DNA from: Pseudoclavibacter sp. RFBB5
Lineage (GTDB): Bacteria > Actinomycetota > Actinomycetes > Actinomycetales > Microbacteriaceae
DNA length: 64,000 nt
Direction of reading: 5' to 3'
Assembly: GCF_002931555.1 (NCBI RefSeq)
Contig: NZ_PSTZ01000009.1
Location: forward strand, 1-64,000
The notes beneath the pieces are model-generated. The model had not been told where the DNA came from, did no database searches, and was given only the letters and a program-made list of their open reading frames with translations. Both the position numbers and the translations under genes were made by a program. Shown in pieces: positions 16,881 through 25,100 of the stretch (its first letter is position 1; every line of letters begins with the position of its first letter).

Positions 16881-19800
16881 TCACCGAGAGAGAAGACCCT
16901 CGGTGAGCGCGTTCGGCGTGCCGAAACGGTGCGCCGTTATGGACACCGCCTGCTCCCGAAGGAATGGCAGCGTCTCCACCCGACCGGATTCGGTCACTGC
17001 TCCCGAGTAGATCGCCAGGTCCACCCGGCCGTCCACGGCACGCGCCAACGCGACCGCATCGCCGCCGATGAGACGCATCCGCCCACCTCGAAGCGAACCT
17101 GCGGCCGAGAGGAACTCCGCGTCGGACTCAGCCCGCATGCGCACGCCGGCCCCCGCGAGCGCCGCCTTGGCCGCCGAGGGCAGCTCGACCCCCGTCGAGA
17201 CCCGCAGCTGCGCTCCGGCGACGAGTCCGGCCGCGACGACCCGCAGGAGATCCGCGACGCGTGCACCCTCGGAGAGCCGCACCGTGATCTCACCCGGGAA
17301 CGTCAGGTACCGGAAGACGTTGCGCTCGGCGTACAGCCCCTGCACGTCGCGGTCGCGCCCGAACTCCTCAGCCCAGGCCTGCGCGTCGCTGCCGAGCGCG
17401 CGTTCGAGCATCGCGGTGTCACCACTCGTCAGCACCGCCGGCTGCGCCTTCGCGATCGCCACCGCCGCATCCAGGAGCGTCTGCGCGCTGGCGTTCGAGA
17501 CCGGGGCGATGTCGACGGCGCGAGCCCGCTCCCACGTCCCGAGGCCGACGAGGTAGTTCGGCCCGCCCGCCTTGGTCGTGCATCCGACCACCGACTTCTT
17601 CCACCCGCCGAACGGCTGGCGCTGCACGATCGCGCCCGTGATGCCCCGGTTCACGTAGAGGTTTCCCGCCTGGATCGTGTCGAGCCACTGCGCCACCTCA
17701 CCGCGGTCGAGCGAGTGGATGCCGGACGTCAGCCCGTAGTCGACCTCGTTGACGATCTCGATCGCCTCCTCGAGCGTGTCCGCCGTCATGATGCCGAGGA
17801 TCGGGCCGAAGTACTCGACGAGGTGGAACTCGGAGCCGCGCTGCACGCCCGCACGCACGCCAGGACTCCAGAGCTTCCCGCTGTCGTCGAGCTGGCGAGG
17901 CTCGACCACCCAGCGCTCCCCCGCGCCGAGCGTCGTGAGCCCGTCGAGCAGCTTGCCAGAGGCCGGCGTGATGATCGGCCCCATCTGCGACGGCGCGTCC
18001 CACGGGTAGCCGACCGTGAGCGAGCGCACCGCGTCGAGCAGCTGCTCGCGGAAGCGGCGTGAGCGCTGCGCCTGACCGACCAGCACCACGAGGGAGGCGG
18101 CGGAGCACTTCTGCCCTGCGTGGCCGAACGCCGACGCCACGACGTCCTTCGCCGCGAGGTCGTAGTCCGCGCTCGGCGTCACGATGATGGCGTTCTTGCC
18201 GCTCGTCTCAGCGAGCAGCGGCAGCTCGGGGCGGAACGACCGGAACAGCTCGGCCGTCTCGATACCACCAGTGAGAATGACCCGGTCGACCGACGGGTTC
18301 TTGATGAGCTCGCTGCCCAGCTCGCGGTCGGAGAACTGCACGTACTGCAGCACCTCCCGCGGCACGCCAGCCTCCCAGAGCGCCTCGACCATGACGGCAC
18401 CGCAGCGAGCCGCTGGCCGCGCCGGCTTGATGATGACGGAGGCGCCCGCCGCGAGCGCTGCCAGGGTCGATCCAGCCGGGATGGCGACGGGGAAGTTCCA
18501 GGGCGGCGTCACGACGATGACCTTCGACGGCACGAAGGATGCGCCGTCGACGTTGTCCAGCCCACGGGCGAGCTCCGCGTAGTAGTGCGCGAAGTCGATG
18601 GCCTCAGAGATCTCGGGGTCTGACTGGTCAAGGGTCTTACCCGCCTCGGACGCGGCGACCTCCATGAGATCAGCCCGGCGCCGCTCGAGCGCATCCCCCG
18701 CCCGGTGCAGGATCTCGGCACGCGCTGCGCCGGACAGGGCACCCCACGACTGGCTGCCCGTGACGGCACGCGTGACGCGGGCATCCAGTTCGCCGGCAGT
18801 GCCGATCGTGTTCGCCTCGATGGTCTCTGCGCCGAGCGTGGACGCCTCTGCGCGTTCGCGGATTCCACGCGCCCACGCCTGGTTGGCGGGCAGCGACGGG
18901 TCCGTGTCCGGAGTCTCCTCGAAGCGATCAGCGGGCAGCGGGGCTGGCTGCGCCGTGCGGTCCTGCACTCGGTTGCTCGCTGGCACCTCACGGTCGAGCA
19001 CGTCGAGCGACGCGATGAATCGCTGCGATTCGCGCTCGAAGAGCTCCTCGTTGTCAGCCAGCTCGAACACCGCCGACATGAAGTTGTCCTGGCTCGCCCC
19101 CTCCTCGAGGCGGCGGATGAGGTAGGCGATCGCCACGTCGAACTCCTGCGGGTGCACGACCGGCACGTACAGCAGCAGCCCGCCGACTTCGCGCTTCACG
19201 ACCTCGGCCTGGCTCTGCGCCATGCCGAGCAGCATCTCGTACTCGATGCCGTCGGTTGCGCCCCGGCGCTGGGCGAGCAGCCAGGAGAACGCGACGTCGA
19301 AGAGGTTGTGGCCAGCGACACCCACGCGCACGTTCTTGACGCGCTCAGGCGTGAGCGCGTAGTCGATGACCCGCTTGTAGCTCGTGTCCGAATCCTGCTT
19401 CGTGCCCCACGTCGCGAGCGGCCAGCCGTGCAGCGACGCCTCGACGCGCTCCATGGGGAGGTTCGCGCCCTTCACGAGCCGCACCTTGATCGGTGCACCG
19501 CCACGCGCGACGCGCTCCGCTGACCACTCCTGCAGTCGGATCATCGCCCCGAGCGCGTCTGGGAGGTAGGCCTGCAGCACGATGCCGGCCTCGAGGTTCA
19601 GGAACTCGGGGTCGTCCAGGATGCGCGTGAAGACCGCCATGGTCATCTCGAGATCCTTGTACTCCTCCATGTCGAGGTTGATGAACTTGCGCGTCGGGCT
19701 CTTCACGGCGAGCCGGTAGAGCGGAGTCAGCTCCTCGACGACATCGGCGACGGCCTCGTCGAACGCCCACGGCTGATGCGGTGCGGTTGTGGAGGAGACC

Positions 19801-20354
19801 TTGATCGAGACGTAGTCGACGTCGTCGCGAGCCAGGAGCTTCGTCGTGCCGTCGAGACGACGCGCCGCTTCCTTCTTGCCGAGCACCGCCTCGCCGAGGA
19901 GGTTCATGTTGAGCCGCACGCCCTTCCCGCGGATCTTCTCGATCGCGGGCCCGAGCTTCGAATCCGTCGCGTCGATGATGAGGTGCCCGACCATGTCCCG
20001 CAGCACCTTGCGTGCGGCCGGCACGACGACGCCAGGCAGGACGGGCGCGACCGTGCCACCGACCCGCACGGCGCTCTTCATGTACCAGGGCAGGAAGCCG
20101 GGCACCTGATCGGCGATCGCGCCGAGCTTGCGCGCAGCGACCTTGAGGTCCTCGGGACGCACCACCCCGTCCACGAACCCGACCGTGAAGTCGAGACCCT
20201 GCGGATCCTTCAGCACGCCGGCGAGCTGAGCGGCGGATGCATCCACCGGGATCTCGGCCGCCTCGGTCAGCCATCGGCGCACGAGCGCGACAGCCTCCGG
20301 AGCGAGCTCGGTGAGGGAATCTGTGGGGAAGACAGGCGTCTCGGTGGCGGTCAT
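16881..20354 (-). CDS. putA: Bifunctional proline dehydrogenase / glutamate-semialdehyde dehydrogenase PutA
   Basis: A 1157-residue enzyme that oxidises proline to glutamate in two steps: an FAD-linked proline dehydrogenase (about residues 110-450) and an NAD-linked P5C dehydrogenase (about 530-970). PRODH features include DYVSIKVSS and KFINLDMEEY. The aldehyde dehydrogenase domain shows VTPPWNFPVAIPAG, ILTGGIETAELF and the catalytic Cys in AGQKCSAASLV. A C-terminal extension of about 180 residues follows. It lacks the DNA-binding ribbon-helix-helix domain of enterobacterial PutA, so it does not regulate itself. A LysR gene is divergent 82 bases upstream, and an AraC gene lies downstream. Product electrons would enter the quinone pool. 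Confidence 0.95.
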   Translation of the reverse strand: MTATETPVFPTDSLTELAPEAVALVRRWLTEAAEIPVDASAAQLAGVLKDPQGLDFTVGFVDGVVRPEDLKVAARKLGAIADQVPGFLPWYMKSAVRVGGTVAPVLPGVVVPAARKVLRDMVGHLIIDATDSKLGPAIEKIRGKGVRLNMNLLGEAVLGKKEAARRLDGTTKLLARDDVDYVSIKVSSTTAPHQPWAFDEAVADVVEELTPLYRLAVKSPTRKFINLDMEEYKDLEMTMAVFTRILDDPEFLNLEAGIVLQAYLPDALGAMIRLQEWSAERVARGGAPIKVRLVKGANLPMERVEASLHGWPLATWGTKQDSDTSYKRVIDYALTPERVKNVRVGVAGHNLFDVAFSWLLAQRRGATDGIEYEMLLGMAQSQAEVVKREVGGLLLYVPVVHPQEFDVAIAYLIRRLEEGASQDNFMSAVFELADNEELFERESQRFIASLDVLDREVPASNRVQDRTAQPAPLPADRFEETPDTDPSLPANQAWARGIRERAEASTLGAETIEANTIGTAGELDARVTRAVTGSQSWGALSGAARAEILHRAGDALERRRADLMEVAASEAGKTLDQSDPEISEAIDFAHYYAELARGLDNVDGASFVPSKVIVVTPPWNFPVAIPAGSTLAALAAGASVIIKPARPAARCGAVMVEALWEAGVPREVLQYVQFSDRELGSELIKNPSVDRVILTGGIETAELFRSFRPELPLLAETSGKNAIIVTPSADYDLAAKDVVASAFGHAGQKCSAASLVVLVGQAQRSRRFREQLLDAVRSLTVGYPWDAPSQMGPIITPASGKLLDGLTTLGAGERWVVEPRQLDDSGKLWSPGVRAGVQRGSEFHLVEYFGPILGIMTADTLEEAIEIVNEVDYGLTSGIHSLDRGEVAQWLDTIQAGNLYVNRGITGAIVQRQPFGGWKKSVVGCTTKAGGPNYLVGLGTWERARAVDIAPVSNASAQTLLDAAVAIAKAQPAVLTSGDTAMLERALGSDAQAWAEEFGRDRDVQGLYAERNVFRYLTFPGEITVRLSEGARVADLLRVVAAGLVAGAQLRVSTGVELPSAAKAALAGAGVRMRAESDAEFLSAAGSLRGGRMRLIGGDAVALARAVDGRVDLAIYSGAVTESGRVETLPFLREQAVSITAHRFGTPNALTEGLLSR

Positions 20355-20376
20355 GTGACCAGTATCGGCACCCGAC

Positions 20377-20418
20377 TTCCGTTAGGTAAAGTGAAGGAAA
20401 TTGACGCGTTTCCGTCAG
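20377..20418. promoter_or_regulatory. Direct repeats in the putA-lysR divergent promoter region
   Basis: TTCCGTTAG (20377-20385) and TTCCGTCAG (20410-20418) are spaced 33 bp apart, about three helical turns, in the 82-bp gap between putA and the LysR gene. The second copy is inside ACGCG-N10-CGCGT, a small inverted repeat. They are candidate binding sites for the divergent LysR protein. Confidence 0.35.
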
Positions 20419-20436
20419 CGCGTGTGATGATTGATC

Positions 20437-21420
20437 ATGCTCGACGTACGCAAGCTCCGACTCCTCCGCGAAGTACAGCTCCGCGGCACCCTCGCCGAAG
20501 TCGCCAAGGCGCTCAACTTCTCGCCGTCGGCCGTCTCGCAGCAGCTCTCGGCCCTCGAAGCCGAACTCGGCGTCGAACTCCTCCGCAAGCACGGGCGCCG
20601 CGTGCAACTCACCCAGCAGGCCGAGATCCTCGCAGGGCACACGGCCGAGATCCTCGAACGACTCGAGATCGCAGAGCAGGAGGTCCTCGCCTCCACCAGC
20701 CGCGCCGTCGGCACGGTTCGCATCGCCGTGTTCCAATCCGCGGCCCTCACGCTCATCCCGCCGCTCCTCCGCGTCCTGGAAGAAGAGCACCCGGGCCTCC
20801 GCATCGAGATGGTGCAGCACGAACCGGAATCCGCGCTCTTCGACACCTTCGCGGGAGACTTCGACGTCGTCGTCGCCGAGCAGTACCCCGGCCACGCCGC
20901 GCCCCACCACCCCGGGCTCGACCAGCGGCTCCTCACCGGCGACGCGCTGCGCCTCGCCGTGCCCGTCGACTCCCCCGTCACCACCCTCGCCGACGCAGCG
21001 GAGCTCGCCTGGGTCATGGAACCGCAGGGCTCAGCATCCCGCCACTGGGGAGAGCAGCAGTGCCGCGTCGCGGGCTTCGAACCCGACGTGCGCTACGAGA
21101 CCGCCGACCTGCAGGCGCAGATGCGGTTCATCGAGACCGGCCACGCCGTCGGCATCCTCAACGACCTCACCTGGGCCCACTCCACGCCCAACGTGCGATT
21201 CCTCAGCCTCGCGGGTGCACCACGGCGCGAGATCTTCACGTCGATCCGAACCGCGAGCGCAGCGTCGCCGACCATCGCCGCAGTGCGAGACGGACTCCAA
21301 CGGGTCGCCGACGACCTCAGCGCGACCGGCCTCAGCACCGCCGCCATCACCCTGCCAGCGGCGACCCCGGCGGCGTTCAGCTCGTCCGGCGTCAGCTCGT
21401 CTGCTGCAGCGGACGCCTAG
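20437..21420 (+). CDS. LysR-family transcriptional regulator
   Basis: A 327-residue LysR regulator. The N-terminal winged helix-turn-helix is clear (LRLLREVQLRGTLAEVAKAL then FSPSAVSQQLSALEAELGVE), followed by the long linker helix and a periplasmic-binding-like effector domain (about residues 90-295). The chosen ATG at 20437 gives MLDVRKLR; a TTG two codons earlier is possible. It is transcribed away from putA, the classic layout for a LysR activator and its target, so control of putA by proline or P5C is plausible (inference). Its last 29 bases overlap the end of the convergent MFS gene. Confidence 0.9.
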   Translation: MLDVRKLRLLREVQLRGTLAEVAKALNFSPSAVSQQLSALEAELGVELLRKHGRRVQLTQQAEILAGHTAEILERLEIAEQEVLASTSRAVGTVRIAVFQSAALTLIPPLLRVLEEEHPGLRIEMVQHEPESALFDTFAGDFDVVVAEQYPGHAAPHHPGLDQRLLTGDALRLAVPVDSPVTTLADAAELAWVMEPQGSASRHWGEQQCRVAGFEPDVRYETADLQAQMRFIETGHAVGILNDLTWAHSTPNVRFLSLAGAPRREIFTSIRTASAASPTIAAVRDGLQRVADDLSATGLSTAAITLPAATPAAFSSSGVSSSAAADA

Positions 21421-22651
21421 CCAGCACCGCGTCGAGCACCAGCGCGCTCACCAGGCCGAGCCCGACCATCGCCAGGAAGAACACCGGCAGCGCCACGAGA
21501 CCCGCCGCATCCAGCAGCAGACCGCCCACGAGCGCACCCGAGCCGATACCGAAGTTGAAGCCCGACGTGTACAGCGCGCTCGACAGGTCGCGGTGGCGCG
21601 ACGGGGCGGCGTTCAGGATGCGCGACTGCAGCAGCGGCGGCAGCACGCCCATCCCGAGCCCCCAGATGACCAGCGCGATGAGCGCCACCGTCGTGTCGTG
21701 CGCGAACAGCAGCAGCGTCACGGCGATGAGCATGAGGCCGTAGCCGGTCGCGAGGCCGACGCGCGGCCGTGCCGTGAAGAACACACCGGCGAGCGCCGTC
21801 CCGCCCGCCGAGGCGATGCCGTAGGCGAAGAGCACGAGGCTCAGCGTCTCGACGGGGAAGCCGATGACGTCGAGCGAATACGGCGAGATGTAGGAGTAGA
21901 AGGCGTACTGAGCCGTCATCGTGATGAGCGTGATCACGCACAGCAGGATCACCGTCAGTAGCGAGCGCTGCGCGAAGCGGACGCGCTTCGCAGGCACCGC
22001 ATCCTCGTCCGAGTCATCCGGAAGCGCGATCGGGCGCGTGTAATAGGAGTCGTCGAGGTGGTTGACGCGTGGCAGCAGGAACCAGAGCAGCACCGCCACG
22101 AGCAGCGTCACGACCGCGAGCGAGCCGAAGGCGAACCGCCAGCCGAACGCCTGCCCGAGCGCGGTGCCGATCGGCACCCCGAGGACGTAGGCGATCGCGC
22201 CGCCGCCGAGCGTGATCGACACCGCGCGCGTCAGCAGCTCCTTCGGGGCGATGAGCGAGATATAGGAGGCGACGACCGCCCAGAACACGCCGTGGGCGAG
22301 GCCCGTGACCACGCGCGTCACGACGAGCCACGCGTACGTGGGCGCAAACGCCGAAGCTATGGAGCCGATCGCGAAGACCGCGAGGACCACGACCAGCAGC
22401 GCGTGTCGAGGGACGCGCTTCGTGAGCGCCGTCAGCGGGGTGCTCGTCAGCACGACCGTGAAGGCGAAGATCGTCATGAGCCAGCCGATCTCCGCACGCG
22501 TCGCGCCGAGGTCGACGGTCATGAGCTCGAGCAGGCCAGTTGGCAGCATCTCGATCGTGACGCTGATGAACGTGGAGAACGCAAGCGCGATCAGGGGGAC
22601 GAGCGGCAGCCTGGGGGCAGACGTCATCACAGGAGCAGAGAGAGAAGTCAT
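21392..22651 (-). CDS. MFS efflux transporter (DHA1, SotB/AraJ-like)
   Basis: A 419-residue protein with twelve predicted membrane helices. It has the DHA1 layout: FSTFISVTIEMLPTGLLELM in helix 1, GWLMTIFAFTVVLTSTPLTA, then the motif A-like KRVPRHALL, and a charged loop around residue 200. SotB/AraJ-type members export sugars, arabinose or drugs; the substrate here is not evident. The start is ambiguous: ATG at 22651 is used, with a TTG at 22657 and an ATG at 22627 as options. It converges with the LysR gene (29-base overlap) and is divergent from purU. Confidence 0.85.
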   Translation of the reverse strand: MTSLSAPVMTSAPRLPLVPLIALAFSTFISVTIEMLPTGLLELMTVDLGATRAEIGWLMTIFAFTVVLTSTPLTALTKRVPRHALLVVVLAVFAIGSIASAFAPTYAWLVVTRVVTGLAHGVFWAVVASYISLIAPKELLTRAVSITLGGGAIAYVLGVPIGTALGQAFGWRFAFGSLAVVTLLVAVLLWFLLPRVNHLDDSYYTRPIALPDDSDEDAVPAKRVRFAQRSLLTVILLCVITLITMTAQYAFYSYISPYSLDVIGFPVETLSLVLFAYGIASAGGTALAGVFFTARPRVGLATGYGLMLIAVTLLLFAHDTTVALIALVIWGLGMGVLPPLLQSRILNAAPSRHRDLSSALYTSGFNFGIGSGALVGGLLLDAAGLVALPVFFLAMVGLGLVSALVLDAVLARRPLQQTS

Positions 22652-22755
22652 TCGCAATATCCGAACGGCGCACTCCGGGCGAGCGGGAACCCTCGCCAGG
22701 GAGTCGACTGCGTGCGTACCGGCACGCCGGGGGCCGAGCGATACGCACGACCACA

Positions 22756-23655
22756 GTGAAGTCTACCCCTCAGGCGCAGGACGGCTACCCTGATGTGGTG
22801 ATTCAAGAAGCAACTCGATGGGTGCTCACCCTCAACTGCCCAGACCAGCCCGGCATCGTGCACGCCATCACGGGAGCCATCGTCGACTCCGCGGGCAACA
22901 TCGAAGAACTCCAGCAGTTCTCCTCGACAGACACCGGTCGCTTCTTCATGCGCGTCGACATCCGCACCGACGCCAGCCGCGAGGACCTCCTCGCCCGCCT
23001 CGAGCCAGTCGCCGAGCGCTTCAGCGCCGAGGTCTCCCTCGACGAGGCCGGCCGCCCCGTTCGCACCCTCATCCTCGCGACGAAAGCCGGCCACTGCGTC
23101 AACGACCTCCTCTTCCGTCAACGCTCCGGCCACCTCCACATCGACGTCCCGCTTGTCCTCGCGAACAACGAGGCCCTCGCGAGCCTCGCCGAGTTCTACG
23201 AGGTGCCATTCGAATACCTCCCCGTCACCGGGCCAGACGAGAAAGCGGCCTTCGAGGCCCGCATCCTGCAGGTCGTCGAGGAGCAGCAGATCGAGCTGGT
23301 AGTCCTCGCCCGCTACATGCAGATCCTCTCCCCCGAGCTCTGCGCAGAACTCGCAGGCCGCGCCATCAACATCCACCACTCCTTCCTGCCCGGCTTCAAG
23401 GGCGCGAACCCGTACCGTCAGGCGCACGCCCGCGGCGTCAAGCTCATCGGCGCGACGGCGCACTTCGTGACGAGCGACCTCGACGAGGGCCCGATCATCG
23501 AGCAGAACGTCGTCCGTGTCGACCACACACGTGCGCCCCAGGAGCTCATGGCCATCGGCCAGGACGAAGAATCGCGCACCCTCACGCAGGCCGTGAAGTG
23601 GTTCTCCGAGCACCGCGTGCTGCTCGACGGGCAGCGCACGATCATCTTCCACTGA
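22756..23655 (+). CDS. purU: Formyltetrahydrofolate deformylase PurU
   Basis: A 299-residue enzyme that hydrolyses 10-formyl-THF to formate and THF, balancing one-carbon pools and feeding formate to purine synthesis. An N-terminal ACT domain (WVLTLNCPDQPGIVHAITGA) precedes a formyltransferase-like domain with AINIHHSFLPGFKGANPY and the catalytic Asp in TSDLDEGPIIEQ. The GTG at 22756 is the longest start; GTG codons at 22795 and 22798 would give about 285 residues, closer to the usual length, and none has a strong ribosome site. An imperfect hairpin (about 23651-23682) follows the stop and may end the transcript. Confidence 0.95.
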   Translation: MKSTPQAQDGYPDVVIQEATRWVLTLNCPDQPGIVHAITGAIVDSAGNIEELQQFSSTDTGRFFMRVDIRTDASREDLLARLEPVAERFSAEVSLDEAGRPVRTLILATKAGHCVNDLLFRQRSGHLHIDVPLVLANNEALASLAEFYEVPFEYLPVTGPDEKAAFEARILQVVEEQQIELVVLARYMQILSPELCAELAGRAINIHHSFLPGFKGANPYRQAHARGVKLIGATAHFVTSDLDEGPIIEQNVVRVDHTRAPQELMAIGQDEESRTLTQAVKWFSEHRVLLDGQRTIIFH

Positions 23656-23681
23656 CCCGAATTCCGCTCGCTTCGGTCAGT

Positions 23682-23705
23682 CTGCTGCTGCTGCTGCTGC
23701 TGCTG
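23682..23705. repeat. (CTG)8 trinucleotide tract
   Basis: Eight perfect CTG units lie in the non-coding gap after purU and end one base before a 72-bp palindromic element. Pure trinucleotide tracts outside genes are uncommon in compact high-GC genomes. Confidence 0.95.
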
Positions 23706-23706
23706 G

Positions 23707-23778
23707 CCAACTTCCGTGATGAATCGGCCACTTCGGGCACGCCGGCGCTCTGTGCTCGCCTCCCATCACGGAAGTTGG
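23707..23778. repeat. 72-bp palindromic element, copy A
   Basis: The ends are a perfect 15-bp inverted repeat, CCAACTTCCGTGATG and CATCACGGAAGTTGG, around a 42-bp interior. It lies between purU and the DUF559 gene. Three related elements of the same length occur at 24776, 25006 and 37757. The 220-bp gap 23656-23875 also holds the (CTG)8 tract and a hairpin after purU. Confidence 0.85.
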
Positions 23779-23875
23779 ACACGTACTTCGCAGCAGGCGA
23801 GCTGTGGATGGCGACGACTCCACAGGAGGCCAGCTTCCTGTTCACGGGTCGGTAGATCTGCGCTGTGCTTGGCGC

Positions 23876-24775
23876 ATGCCAGAACCAGCAACTGCGAGAG
23901 CGCCCGCGCGAACCAGCGGAGGGGTCTTCTCGCGCGCTGAATGGAATGGAGAGGGCGGAACTCGCCGCGGGTTAGAGGCGTCGCTCAAACAAGGGACCTT
24001 CTGGCGGGTTTCGCCTGGCTGGTTTGCAACGCCAGACGCGTCCGCCGCAGTCGTTGAAGCTGTGCGCCTGCACGGTCGCGCCACTTGCCTCACGGCTCTC
24101 AGTTCGCAAGGAGTATGGACTCCGCCTCACTCCGGGGTGCATGTGCGAATCGCAGCGAGCGCGCTCGGCATCACGCGCACAACGTCTTCCAACCCCCGCA
24201 CGGGTGAAGTGGTCCTGCATCGAGCCTCAGTCCATCAAGCTCGCCCGCTTGAGAAGCATGCGGTTGACGACATCGATCTTGCTCTCGAATGCGCGCTCCT
24301 GTGCCTCCCCGAACGCGACCTTGTCGTCGTCGCCGACTCGGCGCTCCAGTTGCGCCTCATCACGCGAAGCTCGCTCACCGAGCTGGCCGCCCCGCTCGCC
24401 GTGAGCGCGCGCGAGAAGCTGAAATTCGTGGATGCGCGGAGCCAATCCGGCACGGAGAGCATCGTCCGGTTGTGGCTCCAGCTGCGCGGCGTGCGCGTCA
24501 CTCCGCAGTTCCACGTGGTCGGCGTCGGCCATGTGGACCTGCTTGTCGGCGATCGCCTCGTCATCGAGTGCGACTCTAAGGAGTTTCATTCCGCGGAGTG
24601 GCACTCTCGGAATGACCGCCGTCGAGACCTGGTGCTGAACAGGCTCGGATACCGAGTCCTGCGCTTGACCTACGAGCAGGTGATGTTCCAGTGGCCGCGT
24701 GTCGAGGCCACACTGCGGGCACTCCTCGCCGAAGGCAGCCACCTACGCGGCTCGCGCCGACGGCCCGGCGCCTGA
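23876..24775 (+). CDS. DUF559 / Vsr-like nuclease-fold protein with AbiEi-type N-terminus
   Basis: A 299-residue protein from the ATG at 23876. The first 100 residues (GLEASLKQGTFWRVSPGWFA, then a helical LTALSSQGVW stretch) resemble the winged-helix start of AbiEi-type antitoxin-like proteins. The C-terminal 100 residues are a DUF559 PD-(D/E)xK fold related to Vsr: Asp in GHVDLLVGD, then VIECDSKEFH with the Glu-x-Asp-x-Lys core, and a closing RRRDLVLNRLGYRVLRLTYEQ. Actinobacteria often carry several such genes; their role is unclear. There is no toxin partner beside it. It is bracketed by 72-bp palindromic elements, one starting on the base after its stop codon. Confidence 0.8.
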   Translation: MPEPATARAPARTSGGVFSRAEWNGEGGTRRGLEASLKQGTFWRVSPGWFATPDASAAVVEAVRLHGRATCLTALSSQGVWTPPHSGVHVRIAASALGITRTTSSNPRTGEVVLHRASVHQARPLEKHAVDDIDLALECALLCLPERDLVVVADSALQLRLITRSSLTELAAPLAVSAREKLKFVDARSQSGTESIVRLWLQLRGVRVTPQFHVVGVGHVDLLVGDRLVIECDSKEFHSAEWHSRNDRRRDLVLNRLGYRVLRLTYEQVMFQWPRVEATLRALLAEGSHLRGSRRRPGA

Positions 24776-24847
24776 CCCGCTTCCGGGACGAGACGACGCC
24801 AACGGGCCCCGGGCGCCTCAGCCACGCGCATCCATCACGGAAGTTGG
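24776..24847. repeat. 72-bp palindromic element, copy B
   Basis: The right end CATCACGGAAGTTGG is identical to copy A; the left end CCCGCTTCCGGGACG has drifted. The length is again 72 bp. It begins on the first base after the TGA stop of the DUF559 gene. Confidence 0.75.
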
Positions 24848-25005
24848 ACCGGCCGGTCTACTGCGGGTGCCGTTGGCAGGCGTCAAAGGTCGTCGCTGAG
24901 TGCTCCGCTGCCAACGAGCAGCGCCGCGGCGCTGCCGCCCACGGCCTCTTGACGCCCAAGGCACCCGTGACGGCGCCCGGCATCCGTGCCTGACGCTTGC
25001 CCGGA
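24848..25005. other. Non-coding spacer with nested inverted repeats
   Basis: This 158-bp stretch lies between elements B and C and has no credible gene. It holds GTTGGCAG (24872) pairing with CTGCCAAC (24908), GGCGTCAA (24879) pairing with TTGACGCC (24949) in an interleaved, pseudoknot-like order, and an 18-bp perfect palindrome at 24918-24935. It may encode a structured RNA or be decayed repeat sequence. Confidence 0.3.
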
Positions 25006-25077
25006 CCGACTTGCGTGACGAAAACGCTCCCGACGCCCGTCAGCACGCCAGATCTTCCCGTCCATCACGGAAGTCGG
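25006..25077. repeat. 72-bp palindromic element, copy C
   Basis: Ends CCGACTTGCGTGACG and CATCACGGAAGTCGG, 72 bp in total. It lies 23 bases beyond the trpEG stop, so it may serve as that gene's terminator. The whole 24776-25100 gap is made of elements B and C and the spacer between them. Confidence 0.75.
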
Positions 25078-25100
25078 CCACGCGCTATGACGGACGTGGC

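Noticed and set aside
19776-21743. A 655-codon plus-strand open frame across putA and the LysR gene
   Set aside because: It is Arg/Pro/His-rich, antisense or out of frame to two well-recognised proteins, and arises from high GC content. The same applies to other long antisense frames, such as 24900-26594, 40137-41732 and 55136-56644.
23707-25077. The clustered 72-bp elements as a CRISPR array
   Set aside because: Spacing is irregular (hundreds of bases), the interiors differ, and there are no cas genes.
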